Counted from the first letter of the stretch, positions 1-10,756 are shown. The stretch: 64,000 nt of DNA from Clostridiales bacterium GWF2_38_85 (GCA_001797275.1 MGOY01000046.1:20117-84116), one strand, 5' to 3'. The notes: a model not told the origin generated them from the sequence alone. Program-made: numbers and translations.

Positions 1-1882
1 AAACACCTCTCTCAAATTTCGCGCCGACAGTATCAAGCGCCGGTATCAGTCTCTTTTTAATAATTGCTTCTGCAGAGGATACTTTTAAAGCTTCTATTGT
101 CAGGTCGGCAGCTTCAGCCGCAAGTCCTTTTATTACTGCGAGCTTCAGTGGGTCGCTTTCGTCTGCAGAATTATCTTTTGCCATCATGTCAATATAATTA
201 CCTGCATCCCTATCTTCACCAAGCAAAACTTTAAGTGCAGCAACAGTCTCTTTGGTTTCTGTTGTCGAAGGGTTAATTATTGCAAGGTTGAGCCCTGCCT
301 GAACAGCAAGTACAAGGAAGGTTGTATTGATAAGCGGTCTGTCGGGAAGGCCGAAGGATATATTAGATACACCGAGTAATGTTTTCAATCCTAATTCTTC
401 GCGGACTGTGCGGATTGCTTTAAGGGTTTCAACAGCCTGCTCCTGCTGTGCCGAAACAGTGAGTGTTAGGCAGTCGATTATAAGTTTATGTTTGGGTATG
501 CCGTGTTTTTCTGCGGCAGTCATAATACGTTTTGCAATTTCGATTCGTTCTTTTGCAGTCTGAGGAATTCCTGCTTCATCAAGGCACAAGCCTACAACAA
601 AAGCACCGTATTTCTTTGATATAGGAAGAATAGCTTCAAGCGATTCGGGTTTACCGTTAACAGAATTGATTATTGCCACACCGTTGAAAGCTCGAAGTCC
701 GGCTTCGATAGCTTTAGGATCGGACGAATCTATTTGAAGAGGCAGTGAGGTTATTTCCTGCACCGTTGTGACTACCTTAGCCATCGTTTCTGCTTCGTTT
801 ATTCCCGAAACACCGACATTAATATCAAGAACATCGGCTCCATCAATGGTTTGTTCCGATGCCTGAGCGAGTACATAATCCATATTACCGTCTATAATTG
901 CTGCTGTCATCTTCTTTTTACCTGTAGGGTTCAACCGTTCACCTACCAGCTTCAAACCGAAGTCCAAGTCAATTACTTTTGTTGACGAGCAGACGATGCT
1001 TTTTGGGATGTATTCACGCTCTGGAGGAATAAAATCAACATAACGCTTTTTCAACTCACGTATATAATCGGGGTTGGAACCGCAGCAGCCGCCGATGAAT
1101 TTGACGCCGAAGTTCAATATCGGCTCGAAATAATCCGAGAACAGGCAATTGTCTATATTATAATATCCGCACTGGTCCGGCAGTCCGGCATTGGGTTTTA
1201 CGATAACGGGCAGGCTTGTATTTTCACAAATTTCTTTAACAACAGAAACAACATCGTTCGGGCCGAGTGAACAGTTCATTCCGATTGCGTCAACACCGAG
1301 AGCAGATATTGTCTGAGCAAAAGTAACTGCGGAACAACCGGTGAATGTTCTGGCGTTCTTTTCAAAGGTCATTGTTGCCATAACCGGTAGATCTGTGTTT
1401 TCCTTTGCGGCAAGAACAGCGGCACGCATCTCAATAAGGTCTGATATGGTTTCAAAAACGATGATATCAGCACCGGCTTTTTCTCCGGAGATAACAAGAG
1501 GTTTGAATGCGTTGTATAGTTCATCAAAAGAAATAAACATCTGACCTGTTGAACCAAGCGATAAAGCTACAGCCGCGCCATAGGGCTTTGCGGCAGAAAC
1601 AGCGATTTTAACTGCGGCATTAATAAGCTCCTCGGGAGTGTACGGAGCCGGTACCTTGTACTTATTTGCTCCGAAGGTGTTTGTGTAAATGATATCTGCT
1701 CCTGCGGCAAGGTATTTTTCGTGTACCGCTCTGATTTTGTCGGGGACAGTCAGGTTGAGCAGCTCAGGTGAAAAGCCGGGCGGTAAAATGCCGTCCTGAA
1801 GCATGGTACCCATTGCACCGTCAAGAAATATTATATTTTTTTTCAGAAGCTGACTGAATTTATTATTCATAATAAGGCACAT
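1..1882 (-). CDS. metH: Methionine synthase, cobalamin-dependent (5' part, truncated by window edge)
   Basis: The gene runs off the left edge, so only about 627 N-terminal residues are visible (translated by hand from the minus strand). Residues about 15-290 are a homocysteine S-methyltransferase domain: FLDGAMGTM near the start, and zinc-ligand cysteines in GMNCSLGP and GGCCGSNP. Next comes a pterin-binding domain with GERLNPTGKKK and DINVG. The sequence ends as a helical cobalamin-module cap would begin. Known role: moves a methyl group from methyltetrahydrofolate to homocysteine through cobalamin. An ATG at 1882-1880 has AAAGGAAAG just upstream; a second in-frame ATG at 1870 is 12 bases downstream and too far from that site, so 1882 is preferred. 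It is divergent from dnaA. No cobalamin or SAM riboswitch was recognised in the leader. Confidence 0.93.
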   Translation of the reverse strand, partial: MCLIMNNKFSQLLKKNIIFLDGAMGTMLQDGILPPGFSPELLNLTVPDKIRAVHEKYLAAGADIIYTNTFGANKYKVPAPYTPEELINAAVKIAVSAAKPYGAAVALSLGSTGQMFISFDELYNAFKPLVISGEKAGADIIVFETISDLIEMRAAVLAAKENTDLPVMATMTFEKNARTFTGCSAVTFAQTISALGVDAIGMNCSLGPNDVVSVVKEICENTSLPVIVKPNAGLPDQCGYYNIDNCLFSDYFEPILNFGVKFIGGCCGSNPDYIRELKKRYVDFIPPEREYIPKSIVCSSTKVIDLDFGLKLVGERLNPTGKKKMTAAIIDGNMDYVLAQASEQTIDGADVLDINVGVSGINEAETMAKVVTTVQEITSLPLQIDSSDPKAIEAGLRAFNGVAIINSVNGKPESLEAILPISKKYGAFVVGLCLDEAGIPQTAKERIEIAKRIMTAAEKHGIPKHKLIIDCLTLTVSAQQEQAVETLKAIRTVREELGLKTLLGVSNISFGLPDRPLINTTFLVLAVQAGLNLAIINPSTTETKETVAALKVLLGEDRDAGNYIDMMAKDNSADESDPLKLAVIKGLAAEAADLTIEALKVSSAEAIIKKRLIPALDTVGAKFERGV

Positions 1883-2229
1883 ACTTTCCTTTAGAATTTG
1901 TGTGGTTTTAGCTTGCCGAAATTCCGTCGTGCCGACGTAAAGCATAAATTCTTAGGTTGAACAAATTAAGATTGTAAGAAATTCTTCTTTATGTTCACCC
2001 AAAACCTTTTTAGGCAATCGATAATGAAACTGATATTATTTTTTTCATTGTAACATAAAACCGTCATGAAATCAATTATTTTATCTATCAATTCAAGATT
2101 TCCTAGCAAAAATTTTTAATTTATAAAAAATCATATTTGCAAAAGAATAGTTGTTGTGTTATAATTACAGAAAGTGATGTTTTTCGGCTGAAAGCATTAT
2201 AAATACGTAACACAAGATGGAGTTTTAAT
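1883..2229. other. Divergent intergenic region between metH and dnaA
   Basis: This 347-base AT-rich gap separates divergent metH and dnaA. A short GC-rich hairpin (CGTCG/CGACG, about 1926-1940) lies in the metH leader. A dnaA promoter candidate sits at 2137-2165. I looked for DnaA boxes (TTATNCACA or its complement) and found none that match well, so I do not call an origin here. No gene is seen. Confidence 0.6.
2137..2165 (+). promoter_or_regulatory. Candidate sigma-A promoter of dnaA
   Basis: TTGCAA (2137-2142) and a perfect TATAAT (2160-2165) are separated by 17 bases. They lie 64 bases upstream of the dnaA start, on the right strand. The -35 box is a partial match. Confidence 0.6.
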
Positions 2230-3585
2230 ATGAATACCGCAATTTTCAAGGATGTATGGAGCAGTGTGCTTGAGTCACTTGCCCAGCAATATAGCGATAT
2301 TACCATGCGGTTATGGTTTAATAACCTTGAGCTTGCGTATGTAAGTGAAGACACTGCCTATCTTGTCGCAGATAACGAATTTAAAAAAGATATTGTCGAA
2401 AAGAAATATCTTAATGAAATAAAAGATCAAATTGAGAAAGTACTTGGATTTCCGGTTAGTGTTGCTGTTACTCTGAAAAACGAAGCAGCGCAATCAGCAT
2501 CAAAGACTGCTGTTGCTGCAGCGGAAGAAATTGTTGCAGAGACAGATGAAATTCGTGGCGAGAAACCGCTTATCAATCCTAATTACACTTTCGATAGCTT
2601 TGTTATCGGTTCATCGAATAAGCTTGCACACGCAGCCTGCTCAGCAGTTGCAAACTCACCCGCAAGAGCATATAACCCGCTTTTTATATATGGTGAATCC
2701 GGACTCGGTAAAACCCATCTGTTGTTTGCAACAATAAATGCAATCAAAAAGAAATTTCCGAGCTTTAATGTTGTCTATGTTAAAGGTGAAGAATTCACCA
2801 ACCAGATGATAGATTCAATCTCAAAGCACAAGCCTGTTGCATTCAGGGAAAAATTCCGCAATGCGGATGTATTGCTTGTGGATGACATACAGTTTATCGC
2901 CGGAAAGGAAGGTACCCAGGAGGAATTCTTCCACACCTTCAATGCGCTGTATGAACAGAATAAACAAATCGTGCTGACCAGTGACCGTCCGCCAAAGGAC
3001 ATTCAGACACTTGAGGGCAGATTACGCTCACGTTTCGAATGGGGACTTATTGCTGACATACAACCGCCGGATTACGAGCTTCGTGTAGCAATACTCAAGC
3101 GCAAGGCCGAAGTACTTAAAATACCGGTTTCGAATGAAGTGTTGTCGTATCTGGCTGAAAATATAAAGGACAACATCAGACAAATCGAAGGAGCTATCAA
3201 AAAACTTAACGCATACAGTCTTGTTTCAGGCAACGGAATCACAATGGAGCTTGCAAAACGGGCGATCAATGATATAATATCGGAATCAAAGAGCAATGAG
3301 CTTACGGCAGATACAATAATTAAGGGTGTTTCCGCAAGATATGATCTTTCTATAACCGACATCAAAGGCAGAAAACGCAACTCAAACATAATTAGAGCAA
3401 GAAACATTGCAATACATCTAATGCGTTCCTCAATCGGGATGTCACTCCCTGCAATAGGACGCTTTTTCGAACGTGATCATACAACAATTTTAAATTCGGT
3501 AACAAATATTGAAAGCGAACTGAAATCAAACCCTGCTTTAATCAAAGAAATAGATGAATTAGTAGAATCGATAAAAAATTCTTAA
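2230..3585 (+). CDS. dnaA: Chromosomal replication initiator protein DnaA
   Basis: A 451-residue protein of normal family length. An N-terminal interaction domain (about 1-80) and a linker are followed by an AAA+ core with Walker A GESGLGKT at 155-162 and Walker B LLVDDIQF near 215. The C-terminal helix-turn-helix carries the DnaA-box-binding signature RDHTTI near 420. Known role: ATP-dependent opening of the origin and transcription control. A GATGGAG ribosome site precedes the ATG. dnaN follows after a structured 161-base gap. The usual recF-gyrB-gyrA genes do not follow; tgt and mutS do. Confidence 0.98.
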   Translation: MNTAIFKDVWSSVLESLAQQYSDITMRLWFNNLELAYVSEDTAYLVADNEFKKDIVEKKYLNEIKDQIEKVLGFPVSVAVTLKNEAAQSASKTAVAAAEEIVAETDEIRGEKPLINPNYTFDSFVIGSSNKLAHAACSAVANSPARAYNPLFIYGESGLGKTHLLFATINAIKKKFPSFNVVYVKGEEFTNQMIDSISKHKPVAFREKFRNADVLLVDDIQFIAGKEGTQEEFFHTFNALYEQNKQIVLTSDRPPKDIQTLEGRLRSRFEWGLIADIQPPDYELRVAILKRKAEVLKIPVSNEVLSYLAENIKDNIRQIEGAIKKLNAYSLVSGNGITMELAKRAINDIISESKSNELTADTIIKGVSARYDLSITDIKGRKRNSNIIRARNIAIHLMRSSIGMSLPAIGRFFERDHTTILNSVTNIESELKSNPALIKEIDELVESIKNS

Positions 3586-3629
3586 AGGCAAGCAGTAAAC
3601 AATGTTATCGAAAAAAGGATGGTTATAAG

Positions 3630-3746
3630 TTTGAAAATAAATTTTCAAACTATGGTTTTGTGTCTTTTGGCCAACAGAGTGGCGAAAGTTTTACTTCGTA
3701 AAACACGGCACAATTCCCGACCACATAGAAAGGAACATTCATAAAT
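3630..3746 (+). promoter_or_regulatory. Structured leader element before dnaN (copy 1 of a two-copy motif)
   Basis: Helix 1 is TTTGAAAAT/ATTTTCAAA (3630-3649). It is followed by CTATGGTT, then helix 2 TTGTGTC (3658-3664) paired with GGCACAA (3707-3713), which encloses a small hairpin GTTTTAC-TTC-GTAAAAC (3688-3704). The 3' tail holds the ribosome site AGAAAGGA before dnaN. A related element at 39122-39239 keeps both helices, the CTATGG linker and the tail. There is no run of T after helix 2, so it is not a standard terminator. A function as a cis-acting RNA is inference. Confidence 0.6.
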
Positions 3747-4865
3747 ATGAAATTCAGAATTGAAAAAAAAGATCTTCTTGACCTTATCATTCCTGCGCAA
3801 GCGGCTTGTTCAACAAAGGCAACGCTTCCGGCACTCGAAGGTCTGCTGCTGTCGGTTACCGGCGATACAATTGTTATCAGCGGTTATGACCTTGAAAAGG
3901 GTGTTCGCGCCGAAGGCGTTATTATGGATGGTGAAGATGGCGAAATAATACTCAATGCACAGAAATTTGTTGCCATTATAAGGAATATGCCTGATAACGA
4001 TCAAATTATATTTATCTCGGATGATAAAAACAATGCGACCGTATCGGGAGGCAATGCTGAATTCAATATTCACGGTATACCTGCAAGTGCATTTCCGACA
4101 CTTCCCGAACTTGATAATGATACCTCATTCTCAATTTCTCAGAGAACATTGAAAGAACTTATAACAACTACTATCTTTTCGGTTGCCCAGAATGACACGC
4201 GTCCGATTCTTACAGGCGAGCTTCTGAAAATTGAAGGTTCAAATATAGCTGTTGTTGCAATCGATAATTGCCGAATGGCAATCCGTCATGCGTACAATGC
4301 GATAATCAATAATACCGAAAATTACAGCGTGGTTGTACCCGGTAAAGCACTCAGCGAGCTTGTCAGACTGTTAAGCGATAGCGAAGAGCAAATCAGCATA
4401 GAGCTTACCAGAAAAAATATTGTGTTCAAGCTTAAAAACATAATAATGTTTACCAGACTTCTTGAAGGTGAATTTCTTGATTTTGAGAATCTTATACCGA
4501 AGTCACCAAAGATATTTATGAAGGTTCCGACCATCGCTTTACTTGACAGTGTAGAAAGAGTATCATTGATGGTCGACGAAAAGCTTAAGACACCAATCAA
4601 GTGTGTTATCACAGACAGAGCAATCGAAATATCCTGTGCAAATCAGTTCGGTAAGGTTGTGGATATTGTACCGATAGAAAAACAAGGTATAGATCTTGAA
4701 ATCGGGTTTAACAATAAATATATCATCGATGCAATGCGTTTCTGCAAGAGTGAGCTTATTGATATTGAGCTTACGACGGCCTTGATGGGTATGGTAATAA
4801 AGCCTGCAGTCAAAGATGAAAACAGCGATTATACATACATGGTTCTTCCCTGCCGTATAAAATAG
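3747..4865 (+). CDS. dnaN: DNA polymerase III beta subunit (sliding clamp)
   Basis: A 372-residue protein of standard clamp length with the three-fold DnaN layout. It begins MKFRIEKKDLL, has a typical LPALEGLLL stretch in domain 1, and ends YMVLPCRIK, matching the clamp C-terminus (normally VMPMRL-like). Known role: a ring-shaped dimer that tethers replicative polymerase and also binds MutS and MutL, both encoded just downstream. The ribosome site AGAAAGGA lies in the tail of the structured leader. The gene ends just before the inverted-repeat array at 4912. Confidence 0.97.
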   Translation: MKFRIEKKDLLDLIIPAQAACSTKATLPALEGLLLSVTGDTIVISGYDLEKGVRAEGVIMDGEDGEIILNAQKFVAIIRNMPDNDQIIFISDDKNNATVSGGNAEFNIHGIPASAFPTLPELDNDTSFSISQRTLKELITTTIFSVAQNDTRPILTGELLKIEGSNIAVVAIDNCRMAIRHAYNAIINNTENYSVVVPGKALSELVRLLSDSEEQISIELTRKNIVFKLKNIIMFTRLLEGEFLDFENLIPKSPKIFMKVPTIALLDSVERVSLMVDEKLKTPIKCVITDRAIEISCANQFGKVVDIVPIEKQGIDLEIGFNNKYIIDAMRFCKSELIDIELTTALMGMVIKPAVKDENSDYTYMVLPCRIK

Positions 4866-4877
4866 TATAAAAATTAA

Positions 4878-6128
<1,251 letters not shown>

Positions 6129-6147
6129 TTAGAAGGATTGAAGATAT

Positions 6148-8724
6148 ATGGCAATGACTCCAATGATGGAGCAATATCTTGAAGTCAAGGAACGAAATAA
6201 AGATTGCCTGTTATTTTACCGTCTCGGGGATTTTTACGAGATGTTTTTTGACGATGCAAAAATAGCTGCAAGAGAACTTGATCTTGTACTGACAGGCAGA
6301 GCCTGCGGTGAAGAAGAGCGCGCACCTATGTGCGGTGTGCCATATCATGCAGTTGACGGCTATATTGCAAAGCTGATTTCAAAGGGATACCGTATCGCTG
6401 TATGTGAACAGCTTGAAGATCCTGCGTTGGCAAAAGGAATAGTAAAGCGTGATGTTATCCGTGTTATTTCTCCCGGAACAGTTACTGAAGGAAGCTACCT
6501 TTCCGACGACAAGAACAATTTCCTTGCAGCAGTGTATGTTGCCGAAACAAACATCGGCATTGCTTTTGCCGATATATCGACAGGCGAGGTTTTTGCGCGT
6601 GAGCTTGAAAAGAACGCATATGCTGAGCTTTTCTCCGAATTCGCTTCATATATGCCCAGCGAGACTCTCTGCCAGAACTCTATTCCCAAGACAATAAGCG
6701 AATATCTCAGCTATAAAATCGGTACACTTATCACCCGGAATATCAGTGAACTTTTTGAAGCTTCTGATTGTATTGCCGAAGTCAAAAAACAGCTTGGCGA
6801 TGATTTTGAGGCGAAATATGAGGTTGAAGAGAACAGCCCGGCAGTTGTCGCTGTCGGTACATTGTTGAGATTTGTCGAACGCACGCAAAAAATAGACACC
6901 GGATACATAAGACATATCGAATTCTATACCGATTCGATGATTCTAAAACTTGATATGTTCACAAGACGCAGTCTTGAGTTAACCGAGAGCATGCGCAACA
7001 AAGACAAGAAGGATAGCCTTCTCGGTGTGCTTGACAAAACAAAGACCAGCGCAGGCGCAAGATTGCTGCGTAAATGGATAGACAGGCCGTTGATAAACTG
7101 CAAGCAGATAAAACAGCGTCAGGATGCGGTTGAGGCAATGACCGGCGATACTATTATCCGTGAGAACATTATTGATGAGTTGAAGCAGATTACAGACATC
7201 GAAAGGCTACTGACAAGGTTAATTTACGGCACAGGCAATGCGAAGGATTTAAAAGCCTTAGGCTTAACACTGAAACGGATTCCCTATATAAAATCACAAC
7301 TGAAAGACTTTATTGAAACCGAAATAAAAACGATTTATATAACAATAGAACCGTTTACAGAACTTTGCGATAAAATTGAAACGATAATTGTTGAAAATCC
7401 ACCGCTTAGTATTAAAGAGGGCGGTATAATCAACCGCGGATACAATACTGAACTTGATCATCTGATCGATGTTGCCGAAAACGGAATCGGTATGCTCAAG
7501 GAGCTTGAGGAGAAGGAACGTCAGGCAACAGGAATCAAGAACCTGAGAGTGAGTTATAACCGCGTATTCGGATATTATATTGAGGTATCAAAGAGTAACA
7601 TCTCGCAGGTGCCGGATCACTACATAAGAAAACAAACACTGACCAATGGTGAAAGATATATCATTCCTGAGTTGAAGGAATTTGAATCAGAGGTTCTGAC
7701 TGCAAGCGAAAAACGCAAGGAGCTTGAATATCAGCTGTTTGACGAACTTCGTGAACAGGTGCTGGACAACCTTGTCAAGCTGCAGGCTACAGCTGTTACG
7801 CTTGCCGCACTTGATGTCTACACAACACTTGCAGCTGTTGCAGTGCGGAACAATTATACACGACCTGAGGTTGACTATTCGGATATAATCAAGATTAAAG
7901 ACGGACGGCATCCGGTTGTTGAAAATGGTGCAAGCGACTTTTATTTTGTACCCAACGATGTTGAGCTTGATTGCAAAAACAACAGACTTATGTTGATTAC
8001 AGGTCCGAATATGGCAGGTAAATCAACCTATATGCGTCAGGTTGCAATTATCACCGTAATGGCACAGCTCGGCTCGTTTATTCCTGCAAAGGAAGCGAGA
8101 ATCGGTATTGTCGACCGCATCTTTACCCGTGTCGGCGCGTCAGACGATCTGGTAAGCGGCCAGTCAACCTTTATGGTCGAGATGGTTGAGGTAGCGTCAA
8201 TCCTTACAAATGCAACAAACAAAAGCCTTATCATATACGATGAAATCGGGCGTGGAACCGCAACCTATGATGGAATGAGCATTGCAAGAGCTGTTATTGA
8301 GTACACAGTAAAGAAAATCGGAGCAAAAACACTGTTCGCAACCCACTATCATGAGCTGACAGTTTTGCAGAATGAGCTTGACGGTGTTGTCAACTACAAT
8401 ATCGCAGCGAAAAAGCGTGGTGACGAGATTGTATTCCTGCGTAAGATTGTAAAAGGCAGCGCTGACGAAAGCTACGGAATTGAGGTTGCAGGACTTGCAG
8501 GTGTGCCGAAATCGGTTATTAAGCGAGCAAAGGAAATCCTTGCAACACACGGTCAGGTGTTGCCTCAGCGAACCACAACCACATCTGATGAGGATAATAA
8601 TATATCGTTCGAAGATATCAGGCTGAAAAACACAGTCGAAAAGATTAGAAACATTGATATAAATACCTTGACTCCCTTTGAAGCGCTTTCATTTCTTTAT
8701 GAAATAAAAAAGGATTTGGGATAA
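6148..8724 (+). CDS. mutS: DNA mismatch repair protein MutS
   Basis: An 858-residue MutS of the repair (MutS1) type. The N-terminal mismatch-binding domain carries the GDFYEMF motif (about 27-33), where Phe and Glu contact the mismatch. Connector, lever and clamp regions follow. The ATPase domain has Walker A GPNMAGKST near 620 and the DEIGRGTATYDG box. Known role: recognises mismatches and recruits MutL. It is preceded by AGAAGGA and follows tgt closely. mutL lies about 2 kb downstream, separated by four accessory genes, so the usual mutSL operon has been split. Confidence 0.98.
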   Translation: MAMTPMMEQYLEVKERNKDCLLFYRLGDFYEMFFDDAKIAARELDLVLTGRACGEEERAPMCGVPYHAVDGYIAKLISKGYRIAVCEQLEDPALAKGIVKRDVIRVISPGTVTEGSYLSDDKNNFLAAVYVAETNIGIAFADISTGEVFARELEKNAYAELFSEFASYMPSETLCQNSIPKTISEYLSYKIGTLITRNISELFEASDCIAEVKKQLGDDFEAKYEVEENSPAVVAVGTLLRFVERTQKIDTGYIRHIEFYTDSMILKLDMFTRRSLELTESMRNKDKKDSLLGVLDKTKTSAGARLLRKWIDRPLINCKQIKQRQDAVEAMTGDTIIRENIIDELKQITDIERLLTRLIYGTGNAKDLKALGLTLKRIPYIKSQLKDFIETEIKTIYITIEPFTELCDKIETIIVENPPLSIKEGGIINRGYNTELDHLIDVAENGIGMLKELEEKERQATGIKNLRVSYNRVFGYYIEVSKSNISQVPDHYIRKQTLTNGERYIIPELKEFESEVLTASEKRKELEYQLFDELREQVLDNLVKLQATAVTLAALDVYTTLAAVAVRNNYTRPEVDYSDIIKIKDGRHPVVENGASDFYFVPNDVELDCKNNRLMLITGPNMAGKSTYMRQVAIITVMAQLGSFIPAKEARIGIVDRIFTRVGASDDLVSGQSTFMVEMVEVASILTNATNKSLIIYDEIGRGTATYDGMSIARAVIEYTVKKIGAKTLFATHYHELTVLQNELDGVVNYNIAAKKRGDEIVFLRKIVKGSADESYGIEVAGLAGVPKSVIKRAKEILATHGQVLPQRTTTTSDEDNNISFEDIRLKNTVEKIRNIDINTLTPFEALSFLYEIKKDLG

Positions 8725-8758
8725 TACTTTACAACAGGATAAATAAATGGTAAAATGT

Positions 8759-8783
8759 ATGGGCGAATATTAAATCCGCCCAT
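8759..8783 (+). terminator. Hairpin after mutS, weak terminator candidate
   Basis: ATGGGCG (8759-8765) pairs with CGCCCAT (8777-8783). What follows is ATTGTTAT rather than a clean T-run, so termination may be partial. Confidence 0.45.
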
Positions 8784-8807
8784 ATTGTTATAGGAGTTTT
8801 TAAGTAT

Positions 8808-9266
8808 ATGAGTAATATAAAATATAGAATAGCTAAACAATCTGATATTGATAAGCTGATAAAATTAATGTTATTGTTATATAAGAATACAAGTTATGAA
8901 GAGTTGCTTGCTGAGATAGAACCGGATATTGAAAGCAATAATTTTGTGTTTTTTCTTGCTTTAGATAACGGAAAATTCGTTGGATTTTCGCATTGTGCCG
9001 TCAGACATGATTATGTGGAAGGGACAAACGGTGGTAATGTCGGCTATCTTGAAGGGATATTCGTGCTGCCGGAGTATAGACGAAAGGGAATTGCAAAGCA
9101 TCTTCTTGCTCTTTGTGAAGGTTGGTCAAGAGAAAAAGGGTGTAAAGAGTTTGCGAGCGATTGTGAAATAGGCAATACAGAAAGTTATAACTTTCATATA
9201 AAAATGAATTTCTCTGAAGCGAACAGAGTAATATGTTTTGCAAAAAGAATAGATGATCAGGAATAG
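8808..9266 (+). CDS. GNAT acetyltransferase, aminoglycoside 6'-N-acetyltransferase AAC(6')-like
   Basis: A 152-residue GNAT protein. The acetyl-CoA loop is VLPEYRRKGIAKHLL (Q/R-x-x-G-x-A type). The context DYVEGT, GYLEGIFVLP, KEFASDCEIGN and a C-terminal ICFAKRID resembles the AAC(6')-I enzymes that acetylate the 6' amine of aminoglycosides. The resemblance is recalled, not searched. It has its own AGGAG site and lies between mutS and a broken kinase gene in an accessory stretch. AAC(6')-like chromosomal enzymes are often silent or act on other amines, so resistance is only a possibility. Confidence 0.8.
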   Translation: MSNIKYRIAKQSDIDKLIKLMLLLYKNTSYEELLAEIEPDIESNNFVFFLALDNGKFVGFSHCAVRHDYVEGTNGGNVGYLEGIFVLPEYRRKGIAKHLLALCEGWSREKGCKEFASDCEIGNTESYNFHIKMNFSEANRVICFAKRIDDQE

Positions 9267-9281
9267 AATAGGTGGATAAAT

Positions 9282-9748
9282 TTGAAAATATTTATTTTCG
9301 GAAGTGTAGCAAGCGGTAAAACTACATATTCAAGAGATTTATCAAAAAATACGATATACCCTGTTACGAGGGTGATTGTATTGTACATCAAAAAACAAAA
9401 GTTGGTAGATATAGAAGAACACCTGAAGAACAAATACAAGTGATAAATGAAATCGATAAATCGGGTTCATGGATTATTGAAGGCGTATACAGAGAAAGCC
9501 AAAAATGTCTTTTTGAGCTTGCGGATAAGATAATATTCCTTGATACACCGTTATATATCCGAAAATTCAAGATAATTAAAAGATTCGTAAAGCAAAAACT
9601 GAAACTTGAAGAATGCCACTATATTTCCGACCTAAAAATGCTAAAGCTGATGTTTAAATGGACTAATGATTTTGAACGCAATAGAGATAAATACATGGAG
9701 TTGCTTGAAACATATCGAGAAAAAGTAACAATATTGTTGAAAACATAA
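9282..9748 (+). pseudogene. P-loop nucleotide/adenylate kinase-like protein, interrupted by a one-base frameshift
   Basis: From TTG 9282 (AGGTGG upstream) the frame starts MKIFIFGSVASGKTTYS, with Walker A GSVASGKTT, then stops early after the A6 run 9344-9349. Reading one base back continues as YDIPCYEGDCIVHQ and then the open frame to 9748 (GSWIIEGVYRES, KIIFLDTPLYIRKFKIIKRF). Together they make about 155 residues typical of small adenylate-kinase-like proteins annotated as DNA topology modulation or AAA kinases. The shift is explained either by loss of one A or by -1 slippage at A-AAA-AAT. Without a shift the kinase is non-functional. Confidence 0.8.
9344..9373 (+). other. A-AAA-AAT heptamer followed by a stem-loop at the kinase frame break
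   Basis: The zero frame reads TCA-AAA-AAT, which places the heptamer A AAA AAT in the X-XXY-YYZ register. After a 7-base spacer a small hairpin ACCCT/AGGGT (9358-9362 with 9369-9373, 6-base loop) follows. A -1 slip here joins the two halves of the kinase in frame. The stem is short, and a sequencing or mutational deletion of one A explains the data equally well. Confidence 0.35.
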
Positions 9749-9764
9749 AAATGAGGTAATGACG

Positions 9765-10364
9765 TTGAAATTATTGTACGGAACAGGAAATCAAGCAAAG
9801 TTAGATTGGATGCGGAGTATTCTGAAGGGTCTTGAGATAGAAATTATTGGACTCAAAGATTTGGGTTGTGATATACCAACAGTTGAGGAAACAGGCAATT
9901 CTCCGCTTGAAAACGCACGAATAAAAGCAAAAGCATATTATAAAGCATTCGGTATGCCGGTGTTTTCATGTGATTCGGGGTTGTATTTTGAGAACATACC
10001 CGAAAACCTGCAACCCGGTGTTAATGTCAGAAATGTAGGCGGGAAATACCTTAATGACGATGAGATGCTCGAGCATTACAGTAGTCTTGTCGGTAAATAT
10101 GGCGACTTAGTAGCAAAATATAAGAATGGGATATGTCTTATCATTGATGATGAGCATATTTACGAGAGCATGGACGACAGCTTATCGGGTAATAGGTTCT
10201 TGATAGTCAAAACACCACATCCAAAGAAAGTTGAAGGCTTTCCGCTCGACAGACTTTCGGTACATATATCAAGCGGAAAATATTATTACGATATTGATAA
10301 TAAAAGTAGTGATCGTTCTGCTTTCAATGAGGGATTTCGTAAGTTTTTCAGGGAATTATTGTGA
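9765..10364 (+). CDS. HAM1/RdgB-like non-canonical purine NTP pyrophosphatase
   Basis: About 199 residues beginning MKLLYGTGNQAK, which matches the family's (S/T)xNxxK phosphate-binding start. Later motifs are EETGNSPLENARIKAKAYY and FSCDSGLYFENIP (family consensus D-D-S-G). Known family role: hydrolyses dITP, XTP and related triphosphates to keep damaged bases out of DNA, fitting for a gene between mutS and mutL. The central region differs from standard RdgB, so the substrate is uncertain. Start: the ATG at 9759 is only one base from GAGGT (9753-9757), while TTG 9765 has a 7-base spacing, so TTG is preferred. It overlaps the next gene by one base (TGATG). Confidence 0.82.
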   Translation: MKLLYGTGNQAKLDWMRSILKGLEIEIIGLKDLGCDIPTVEETGNSPLENARIKAKAYYKAFGMPVFSCDSGLYFENIPENLQPGVNVRNVGGKYLNDDEMLEHYSSLVGKYGDLVAKYKNGICLIIDDEHIYESMDDSLSGNRFLIVKTPHPKKVEGFPLDRLSVHISSGKYYYDIDNKSSDRSAFNEGFRKFFRELL

Positions 10365-10756
10365 TGAAAAAAAGGATTTTATATTCAATAGCATTTATAG
10401 TACTTGTATATGTTGAGGCATTAACTGCACTTTTTGTGCATGACAGCATTATCAGGCCATATGGCGGTGATGTGATTGTTGTTATTGTGCTGTACTGTTT
10501 TATCAGAATATTTATACCCGAAAAGGTAAAGCTGTTACCGCTTTATATCTTTCTGTTTGCGGTAGCGGTCGAGTTTGCACAGTATTTTGAATATGTAAAA
10601 CTTTTAGGTTTTCAGGATAATAAATTCATGAGGGTATTGCTTGGCACCTCATTTTCGTGGTATGATATATTAAGCTATGCGATAGGGTGTGTTGTGTTGG
10701 TTGGTATTGAAATGTTAAGACATAGAATAACAAAACATAATCACAATTCTATTTAA
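10364..10756 (+). CDS. DUF2809-family membrane protein
   Basis: A 130-residue integral membrane protein with four likely helices. The core YIFLFAVAVEFAQYF followed by GTSFSWYDILSYAIG matches the DUF2809 pattern (ExxQ in one helix, then a W-x-D-hydrophobic motif). Function is unknown. The ATG at 10364 overlaps the stop of the pyrophosphatase gene (TGATG) and AGGGAA lies 7 bases upstream, which suggests translational coupling. It ends 36 bases before mutL. Confidence 0.75.
   Translation: MKKRILYSIAFIVLVYVEALTALFVHDSIIRPYGGDVIVVIVLYCFIRIFIPEKVKLLPLYIFLFAVAVEFAQYFEYVKLLGFQDNKFMRVLLGTSFSWYDILSYAIGCVVLVGIEMLRHRITKHNHNSI

Noticed and set aside
1883..2150. Cobalamin or SAM riboswitch in the metH leader
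   Set aside because: No conserved B12-box or SAM-type helices were found; only a short CGTCG hairpin is visible.
1883..2229. Replication origin with DnaA boxes
   Set aside because: No close match to TTATNCACA was found; AT-richness next to dnaA alone is not enough.
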